From contig DLGM01000003.1 in assembly GCA_002482705.1 (NCBI GenBank), positions 1 to 8,948 on the forward strand: DNA of 8,948 nucleotides, in the 5' to 3' direction. How positions within the stretch are numbered: the first letter of the stretch is position 1; every line of letters starts with the position of its first letter. Source of the stretch: Cyanobacteria bacterium UBA7694. Lineage in GTDB: Bacteria; Cyanobacteriota; Sericytochromatia; UBA7694. A model generated the notes under the pieces. It made no database searches. It saw only the letters and a program-made list of their open reading frames with translations, and was not told the origin of the DNA. Positions 1 through 6,300 of the stretch are shown here, in pieces. The position numbers were made by a program, and so were the translations under genes.

Positions 1-277
1 AACCGACGGCGGTGGGGGATTCGACCTCTGGGCCTGTGGGTGTCAGGGAGCGGATGGCCGTGATGCGCAGGCTGGGGCTTAAAAATGCTACCTCAAGAGC
101 TTGGGTAACCCCTGCCATACTCAGGCTGATCTCGCGCGCTGGAGAAATATACATCAGCAATCCCTGACCGGGCTCCAAGGGCGGAAGGCTGCGCACGCCC
201 TGCTCCAATTCATTTGCGGTCAGGGCAACCCAGACGTCAAGAGGGGCGTTACCCAGCGTGATCTTAGTATGCCGCAC
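1..277 (-). CDS. DUF192 family protein, partial (3' end beyond window)
   Basis: An open frame without stops covers 92 codons from a GTG at 277 to the left edge, so the C-terminus is missing. The product resembles the DUF192 (COG1430) family, small proteins of unknown function that are often exported. The visible pattern is an initial strand ITLGNAPLDVWVALT, a helix start ELEQGVRSLPPLEPGQGLLM (family: EL.QGLM.R..L....GMLF) and SLSMAGVTQALEVAFLS (family: FWMKNT..PLDIAFLD). The Trp of the usual FWM motif is Leu here, and the GLM motif is GVR, so it is a divergent member. The GTG overlaps the last 14 bases of the upstream glycosidase gene, which suggests translational coupling; I see no clear Shine-Dalgarno site before it. 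The same frame stays open further upstream, and an ATG at 397 (ending 395) is a possible alternative start giving a hydrophobic, signal-like N-terminus. I prefer 277 because the longer form would read through the glycosidase catalytic motif region. Family assignment is by motif recall only. Confidence 0.62.
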   Translation of the reverse strand, partial: MRHTKITLGNAPLDVWVALTANELEQGVRSLPPLEPGQGLLMYISPAREISLSMAGVTQALEVAFLSPSLRITAIRSLTPTGPEVESPTAVG

Positions 278-2075
278 GTGATGGCCGTTGAGCGTTGGGC
301 AGAACGAGCAGGGCACTGCTGACAGGGCGCTCCGATTTATCAGAGGGGTTATTGACAAGTTTGCCGCGAATGGCAAGGGCGCTAGAACCGCCACCATCGA
401 AGTTGATACCCTCAACGGCTCCACGCTCTTTGAGCAACTGGGCCAACTCCCAGAGGGTGAGCCCGGCGCTGCGTTGTTGGCGACCATCGACCACCAGTAA
501 GATGGTTTCACCATTGGGGCCAATGCCGAGGGCGGTGCGGGGGGCCCGGCCTACGGCAATATCGGGTTTAAACTGTTCTTGTTCGGCGGTGACATGGGGT
601 TGCCCTTGTTTGACCAACCGTGGCCCGCCTCCGATTAAGTGCTCAATGGAGCGATCCTGCCATTGGCCCAGCACCTGAGAGAAGACCAGCGCCCGCATGC
701 CCACGGCGATGTTTTGCTGTAACCACAGGGCTGGTTTGCCATGGGCCGAGATAACGTAACCATCTTCCGGGATCGGCAGGTTGTGGGTACCTGTCTGTTG
801 AATCGTGCCATCCAGCAGAATTTGTGCCTCAAAGGCATATTCATTGTCCGCAGTGCCCGTGGTGCGCCCATAACGGGGCGTATAGAGCACCATTTGTTGT
901 TGCTGGCGAGGAAGGTTGACGGCATGGAAGCGTTGGGTATTGCGTAGCTCCGGGAAATAAACGGCCTCAGACAATGACGTTTGATCGACAAACAGCCGTT
1001 GTTGCTGGGTAATGCCCAAGAGGGTGCGGTTATACAGGGGAGAAGAAATCAGTTCTTGTTCTTTCATCAAGATCCCCAAGGGGATGCCTTGGGCATTAAA
1101 ATAAGATGTGTTAATGGCGACCAGGGCATCATGACGCCGGGCCATTGCACTGACAGGCTCTTTGGTGAATTTATCCGTTTGCCCCTCTTTGGCGAGGACG
1201 GGCTGAAGATAATAACTGGAGCCCGGTTGGATTTTGACAGTATAGTGAGTGACTGGCCCAAAAGCTTGCCCTTGGTAAGTGTGGGTATAACTGATGCCGG
1301 GGGCCAATTGGGAGGTTTTTTCCTCTTGGAAGATTTTGACCAGATCGATCATTAAGCGATGGGGGTTTTCCAGCCAGAACAGGCGGTGGGGGGACGGATA
1401 TTTTTTACGGATAACCATACGAACTGTGCCGGTGCCGGTACGGCTGATCTGTAAACCGCCATACAATACATCGCTCACGGGCTGCTGAAACTGCTCAGGC
1501 TCTGGCACCTGAGCCCCAAACAGGTCGATGGTGATCTGATTCTCTGATTCGCTGACCTTGTACATAGGAGCCTGTTCAAATTCAAAGACCAAGCGGGTAT
1601 ATACGTCTGATGGCAACAGGTTGAGGGTGCGGATGGTGTTCATGGGTTTTGAGATGTGAATCTCGTTGGTGACACTGTTGTAGCGCAGCACAGCCCCAAG
1701 ATAGACAAACAGGGCACTGGGCACATACAGGGTGTTTTGTTGCCAAATGGGAGCATGGGCAATTTGGAAGCCTTCCTGTTGCCACGTGATATAGCGGGAA
1801 CCCTCTTTGACCAAATAGACTTTGCCAGGCATGACCAAACGCGCACTGTGATCGGTGGCATTCACCTCAACCCGTACCCCCAGATGGCTCACTACTTGAA
1901 TGGGCAGATAGAGAGTTTGCTGGGTTTTAAACAGCGGTGGCAGTGGGGTGACGGCCTCGTTGTTGAGGTATAGGGTCAAGGCTCCACCGGGTGCTGCTGC
2001 CGGGGGAGTTTGGGCAAAGCCCGGCAAGACGGTGAACAGGGTAAATAGAAGTACCAGAATAGTGGCGCGAATCAT
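264..2075 (-). CDS. Exported CuAO-N/AMIN/phosphodiester glycosidase (NAGPA-like) protein
   Basis: This 603-residue protein has three recognisable modules behind a signal peptide. Residues 1-21 have a short basic start, a hydrophobic core and a likely signal peptidase site after PGFA. Residues about 33-142 look like a copper-amine-oxidase N-terminal domain, a duplicated beta unit (TLYLPIQVVSHLGVRVEV and TLYVPSALFVYLGAVLRY) that is not itself an oxidase. Residues about 148-246 look like an AMIN domain (YTRLVFEFE, then HRLMIDLV), a fold that targets envelope proteins to peptidoglycan or septa. Residues about 260-593 match the phosphodiester glycosidase family of the mammalian uncovering enzyme NAGPA (DUF2233): INTSYFN at 321-327, IGGGPRLV at 481-488, RTALGIG at 513-519, LLVVDGR at 526-532, NFDGGGSS at 558-565 and ERPVSSALLV at 582-591. 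Bacterial members act outside the cytoplasm on sugar phosphodiesters; the substrate here is unknown. The ATG follows a GAGG at 2084-2087 (8-base gap). It overlaps the DUF192 gene downstream. Confidence 0.88.
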   Translation of the reverse strand: MIRATILVLLFTLFTVLPGFAQTPPAAAPGGALTLYLNNEAVTPLPPLFKTQQTLYLPIQVVSHLGVRVEVNATDHSARLVMPGKVYLVKEGSRYITWQQEGFQIAHAPIWQQNTLYVPSALFVYLGAVLRYNSVTNEIHISKPMNTIRTLNLLPSDVYTRLVFEFEQAPMYKVSESENQITIDLFGAQVPEPEQFQQPVSDVLYGGLQISRTGTGTVRMVIRKKYPSPHRLFWLENPHRLMIDLVKIFQEEKTSQLAPGISYTHTYQGQAFGPVTHYTVKIQPGSSYYLQPVLAKEGQTDKFTKEPVSAMARRHDALVAINTSYFNAQGIPLGILMKEQELISSPLYNRTLLGITQQQRLFVDQTSLSEAVYFPELRNTQRFHAVNLPRQQQQMVLYTPRYGRTTGTADNEYAFEAQILLDGTIQQTGTHNLPIPEDGYVISAHGKPALWLQQNIAVGMRALVFSQVLGQWQDRSIEHLIGGGPRLVKQGQPHVTAEQEQFKPDIAVGRAPRTALGIGPNGETILLVVDGRQQRSAGLTLWELAQLLKERGAVEGINFDGGGSSALAIRGKLVNNPSDKSERPVSSALLVLPNAQRPSRAAY

Positions 2076-2083
2076 ATAGGCAG

Positions 2084-2087
2084 CCTC
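2084..2087 (-). promoter_or_regulatory. Ribosome binding site of the glycosidase gene
   Basis: GAGG on the minus strand lies 8 bases before the ATG at 2075. It supports that start, which also gives a complete signal peptide. Confidence 0.6.
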
Positions 2088-2102
2088 GTAGGTCTCAGCT
2101 CG

Positions 2103-2118
2103 GCATCCTTGTGGATGC
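2103..2118 (-). other. Small hairpin in the leader of the glycosidase gene
   Basis: GCATCC and GGATGC form a perfect 6-bp stem around a 4-base loop. No T-run follows on either strand, so it is not a typical intrinsic terminator. If the candidate -10 element at 2129-2134 is used, this stem would lie at the very 5' end of the transcript, where it could stabilise the mRNA. Function is inferred only from position. Confidence 0.35.
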
Positions 2119-2128
2119 GCTGTTGTCT

Positions 2129-2137
2129 AATATAACA
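2129..2137 (-). promoter_or_regulatory. Candidate extended -10 promoter for the glycosidase gene
   Basis: On the minus strand the sequence TGTTATATT gives a TGn extension directly before TATATT (5 of 6 matches to TATAAT). There is no good -35 box at 16-18 bases upstream, which extended -10 promoters can tolerate. It would let the glycosidase and DUF192 genes be transcribed independently of the transporter gene. The AT-rich spacer makes a chance match possible. Confidence 0.35.
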
Positions 2138-2226
2138 AACAATGCCAAAAGCTTCCCACTCTAACGGGCTCAGATGTGAACGAAGAAGGCTTGAAGCCGC
2201 TTAGTTATGGGGCGCAGTCAGGCCAC
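2138..2226. other. Intergenic spacer between transporter and glycosidase genes
   Basis: I see no coding potential and no intrinsic terminator (no stem followed by a T-run). A short inverted repeat GCCAC/GTGGC with a 3-base loop surrounds the transporter stop codon (2222-2234) but has no T-tract. Read-through from the transporter gene is therefore possible. Confidence 0.4.
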
Positions 2227-3096
2227 TCAGTGGCTCCGTTGCAGCCACCACCGTTCTAAACTTTTATAATTGGCTCCCATGACGACCCCTACAATAATGA
2301 GTCCAATGCCAATGGCCGAACCGAATGAAAGGAGTTCACCAAACAATAGCCAGCCCAACCCCAGGGCATAAATGGCACCCAGATAGTTAAAACTGCTCAC
2401 AACGGCCACTTGTTCGGCTTGATAAGCGTGGGTCATGTGAATTTGGGCAAAATAAGTAAAGATGCCTAAAAGTATCAGGGCTAACCATTCCCAGCCTTGG
2501 GGCTGTACCCAGTGAAAAAGGGTATAGGGCCCCGTCAGGAGGAGTGTCACGAGGGGGAAATAGAGAACGGTGACCAGGGGATGATCATAATCTTTCAGTT
2601 TACGAACATAGTTATAGGCCAATCCAGAACAGATGGCGGCCCCCAAGGCTGCGGTAAACGGGAGGAGGGCAATGTGTGTTTCAAACCCTTTGATCACGAA
2701 CACCCCTGCAAAGGCCAAGGCAAAACATATCCACTGAATTGGATGGACTCCTTCTCGCAGTAAAAACAGGGCAAACACAGAACTAAAAATAGGTGAAAGA
2801 TACTGGAGGGTGACCGCACTGGCCAAAGGCATAGCCTGAAGTGTATAAAAATAAAGGTTTAATCCTACCGTGCCATAAAATCCCCTCAGGAAGAGATACC
2901 CTTTGTGATTTCCCCAAGGGCTGATACGTGCCTGTATCAGCGCACCACTGCAGAGGAACAGCATGCCAAGAGCCCTGAAAAACACCGTTTCATGGGTGGG
3001 AAGGCGCGGCAAAAATTTGACACACACATTCATGAGGGCAAAATAACCGGTTGAAAGAAGCATATGGCGAATGCCAGGGGAAAACAATTTCAACAT
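2227..3096 (-). CDS. EamA/DMT-superfamily membrane transporter
   Basis: A 289-residue inner-membrane protein with about ten hydrophobic helices, the standard length and layout of the EamA (DUF6) branch of the drug/metabolite transporter superfamily. It shows the internal duplication of the family: repeat one at about residues 9-136 and repeat two at about 148-275. Each repeat ends with the typical acidic residue and terminal helix pair: FLLREGVHPIQWICFALAFA at 111-130 and LLFGELLSFGSAIGIGLIIV at 250-269. A conserved-type Arg (FFRA, R41) lies in the second helix region and Pro in LSPIFSSVF (100-108) before helix four. Members export or exchange small metabolites such as amino acids, nucleosides or S-adenosylmethionine; the substrate cannot be read from sequence. 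The ATG at 3096 is preceded by AGGA (3104-3107) at 7 bases. It is transcribed away from the sensor kinase gene and towards the glycosidase gene, 151 bases away. Confidence 0.88.
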   Translation of the reverse strand: MLKLFSPGIRHMLLSTGYFALMNVCVKFLPRLPTHETVFFRALGMLFLCSGALIQARISPWGNHKGYLFLRGFYGTVGLNLYFYTLQAMPLASAVTLQYLSPIFSSVFALFLLREGVHPIQWICFALAFAGVFVIKGFETHIALLPFTAALGAAICSGLAYNYVRKLKDYDHPLVTVLYFPLVTLLLTGPYTLFHWVQPQGWEWLALILLGIFTYFAQIHMTHAYQAEQVAVVSSFNYLGAIYALGLGWLLFGELLSFGSAIGIGLIIVGVVMGANYKSLERWWLQRSH

Positions 3097-3103
3097 GTGC
3101 TCA

Positions 3104-3107
3104 TCCT
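3104..3107 (-). promoter_or_regulatory. Ribosome binding site of the EamA transporter gene
   Basis: AGGA on the minus strand lies 7 bases before the ATG at 3096 and supports that start. Confidence 0.5.
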
Positions 3108-3168
3108 ACCAGAGCTCTCTGAACTTACCACAAGGGGATCAACTGTTTGTGACGAGTCTCGGTCTTTT

Positions 3169-3174
3169 ATTTTA
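3169..3174 (-). promoter_or_regulatory. Weak candidate -10 element for the transporter gene
   Basis: TAAAAT on the minus strand matches TATAAT at 5 of 6 positions and lies in the only AT-rich part of the divergent spacer. No convincing -35 box is found at 16-18 bases. It is offered as the best candidate only. Confidence 0.2.
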
Positions 3175-3210
3175 ACCATGGCAAGATTGTTTTACCCGCA
3201 TAAAAGAAGG

Positions 3211-3239
3211 TTGGAAGCGGGAGCTATACCTGTTATAGT
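3211..3239 (+). promoter_or_regulatory. Sigma-70-like promoter of the CheB/CheR/PAS/kinase gene
   Basis: TTGGAA at 3211-3216 (4 of 6 matches to TTGACA) and TATAGT at 3234-3239 (5 of 6 matches to TATAAT) are separated by exactly 17 bases. A TG at 3231-3232 adds an extended -10 (TGTTATAGT). Transcription would begin near 3246 and give a leader of about 65 bases. This is the best promoter match in the window; use is not proven. Confidence 0.62.
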
Positions 3240-3273
3240 GGCTACATACACACGTTCTGAAAAGTATGGATTC

Positions 3274-3290
3274 GCGTTTCGCCCAAACGC
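3274..3290 (+). other. Leader hairpin directly before the kinase gene ribosome binding site
   Basis: GCGTTT (3274-3279) and AAACGC (3285-3290) form a perfect 6-bp stem around the loop CGCCC. It ends one base before the purine-rich GAGAAAGAG (3292-3300), the probable weak ribosome binding site 10 bases before the ATG. No T-run follows, so it is not a terminator. A stem so close to the binding site could modulate initiation; that is inference. Confidence 0.4.
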
Positions 3291-3310
3291 CGAGAAAGAG
3301 CCATTAAGCC

Positions 3311-6300
3311 ATGTCCACAAGATCTGGGGAAATACTGGCCGTGATTGGAATAGGTGCTTCTGCCGGTGGATTGGAGGCCTTGCAGGAATTTTTATCCCAT
3401 TTGCCGCCCCAACTTCAAGGCGTTGCGCTTATTATTGCCCAACACTTGAGCCCCACCCACAAGAGCCGACTGGTTGAATTGCTAAGCCGTGACACTGGCC
3501 TTACGGTCCTGGAGGCATCTCAACACCAGCAGTTGTTACCCAATCATGTCTATATTACACCGCCAGACAGTGATATTCGGGTGGGTCATGGGCGCATATA
3601 TCTCAGTAAACCCTTTAATGTCATGGGGCCTAAACCCAGTGTTGACATTCTCTTTCAGTCACTGGCTGATGACCTCGCTGAATCTGCGATTGGAATTATA
3701 TTTTCGGGTACAGGCTCGGATGGCGCGCTCGGTGTGATGGCCCTGAAAGAAAAAGGGGGGCGGGTGTTGGTTCAGGATCCTGAGTCGGCCCGTTATGATG
3801 GCATGCCGCTCGCCGCGATCCAAACGGGGGCGGTAGATATGGTCAGCGTTCCAGAACAAATGGGCGTTGAACTGCTTGAGCTGCTTTCTGCACAAATAAG
3901 CGCGAAGCCCGTGCCCGCAGTGGCTGATAATGCTGATTTTGAAAGGCTTTTCCAGTTGTTATCCCGCCGTACAGGCACTGATTTTGCCAACTATAAGCCC
4001 TCAACGTTTTTTCGTCGTTTGGATAAACGCATGGGGCAGCTGGGAATCTCCGATTTATCAGCCTATTTATATTATATAAATGAACATCCCGGTGAACTTG
4101 ATGCGCTATTTAACACGCTTTTGATCGGTGTAACGGCTTTTTTTCGCGACCCTGCGGCTTTTTCTGCCTTGGAAAACAATTTTGCCCAGCTTTTGGCTAA
4201 AAAAATGCCGGGAGACCCGATTCGTATTTGGGTGCCTGGCTGTGCGACTGGTGAGGAGCCCTATTCACTGGCCATTATCCTCAACAGTTTGCTCAAAGAC
4301 CGCATTCAGCAACACCCGATCCAGATATTTGCCACCGATATTGATGAGCGGGCGATTGCCATTGCTCGGCGTGGCCTCTATCCGCAAAGTAGCCTTGAAC
4401 ACATATCGACAGCGTATCTAGAGCAATACTTCTTGCGCAAAGGGGATGACTATGAATTGCTCAAAAACATTCGTTCTCTGGTGCTCTTTTCCAAACACGA
4501 TATCACCCATAATCCTCCTTTTTTAAAGCTAGATCTGATTAGTTGCCGCAATTTATTGATCTATTTTGGGGCTAATTTACAAAAACATATTATGCCGATT
4601 TTTCATTATGCGCTCAACCCCAATGGCTATTTGTTTTTGGGTAAATCGGAGACCGTTGGCCAATTTTCGGATTTATTTGCGGTGGTAAATGGAAATTATA
4701 AGTTGTTCCAACGCAAACCGGGTGAGAGTTTATATGCACTCAAATTTTCAGCTTTTAAACCCCATTTAAAACCGGCACGTCCGATTTTAGTGCGCAAACC
4801 TCGTCAGGAACTTCCCTTGGCAGAGATTATCAAAGAGACGCTCTTTAATACCTTTGAGCATCCTTATGTGGTGATCAATGAGGTCATGGATATCCAAGAA
4901 ATCCGTGGAGATGTGAGCATCTATCTAGGCCTACGCGAAGGGAGCATGAACGTCAATCTCCTGAAAATGGTGCGTGAAGAGCTGCAAATAGAGTTGCGGG
5001 CAGTGGTTAACCGTGCGATTGCCGATCGGCAGCAGGTCAAAACCACGATGCGCCGGTTTGTGCATGGCGGGCAGGAGCATTGGGTGGTGGTGAGCTGTCG
5101 CCCGATGCTTCATCCAGAGAGTTTATTAGAATTATATCTGGTGGTATTTGAAGCCCAATCACCTCCGATAGCTGCGGGGGCCATTACTTCCACATTTGAT
5201 TCAGAGGCGGGGGAGCAGCTCCGTTTACTTGAGCTTGAACAAGAGTTAACGGCCACCAAAGCGCATCTGCAAACCTATATCGAAGAACTGGAAACCAGCA
5301 ATGAGGAACTCCAGTCTCTGAATGAGGAAATGCAGTCTACCAATGAGGAGTTACAATCTGCAAATGAAGAGTTGGAAACCAGCAATGAAGAATTGCAGTC
5401 CACCAATGAAGAGATTCAGATTGCCTATCAAGAACTAAAAGCCACCCACGATGCACTCGAGCAAAAAGAAATCAGCTTACGCATTTCTGAAACCCATACC
5501 CAAGCGCTGCTTAACAACACTGTCCTGGGTTTCATTTTGGTCGACAAACATTATCGTATACTTAAATTTAATACACGCGCTCACGAATTGTTACAGCCTG
5601 TGAGCACGGCTTTAGAAAATAACCGCCCTGTGATTGATTTGTTTCCATTACCTCAATTGGAAACTTTTCTGGGTGATTTTACTCAGGCTATCGCTGGGAC
5701 GGTGGTACAGCGCCGTGAATATGCTTTTGGGGACCGATGGCTGTTGATGCATATGCTACCTGTTCTGGATGGGGATGGTCAGGCTGAAGTGGTCGCAATC
5801 AGTTTGGAGGACGTGACGGAAGTAAAGCGTCTCAACCAAAACTTACTTCGCTCTGAAAAGTTGATGTCTTCGATTTTCCAAGTGGCTGCAACGGGTATTT
5901 GCATTACCGATGATCGCGGCATCTTTTATCGGGTGAACGATGCTTACTGTGCGATTTATGGCTATACCCGTGACGAACTCATTGGCCAGCATTTCACCAT
6001 GATGCTTCCGCCCGATGAGCGGGCGACGGTAGCGCAGATGCATGATGCCTTTATGGCTGGAGAAACTGAACTACCCGGTGAGTGGATCGTGATGCGGAAA
6101 AACGGTTCTTTGCTGGCTATTTATGCTACGGCCTCGTTATTGGTTCAAGAAGATGGCACCCGTTATAAAATTACCTCGGTCACGGATATTACTGAAAACC
6201 ATAAGTATCGCAATCTTTTGCAGGAAACCCAGGAGGCGGCCAAAGTGGGCGGCTGGGAATACGATTTAATGACCCATGAACTCAGCTGGACCGATGAGGT

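Noticed and set aside
635..991. Second minus-strand open frame inside the glycosidase gene
   Set aside because: Out-of-frame shadow of the catalytic region; no motif and no ribosome binding site.
101..1973. Several plus-strand open frames opposite the glycosidase gene (for example 295-678, 981-1355, 1656-1973)
   Set aside because: They lie antisense to a well-supported gene, have no recognisable domains, and their compositions look like reverse-frame readings.
2103..2118. Hairpin considered as an intrinsic terminator of the transporter gene
   Set aside because: No T-run on either strand, and it lies over 100 bases past the stop and close to the next start.
2222..2234. Inverted repeat GCCAC/GTGGC around the transporter stop considered as a terminator
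   Set aside because: Only 5 bp, 3-base loop, no T-tract.
2497..2763. Plus-strand open frame opposite the EamA transporter
   Set aside because: Antisense shadow of membrane-helix codons; no family resemblance.
3064..3477. Plus-strand open frame crossing the divergent promoter into the CheB region
   Set aside because: It spans both the intergenic regulatory region and the start of the sensor gene in another frame; Arg/Cys-rich nonsense composition.
5294..5419. 21-base periodicity considered as a CRISPR or tandem DNA repeat
   Set aside because: It lies in frame within a coding sequence, has no spacers, and matches a protein heptad repeat.
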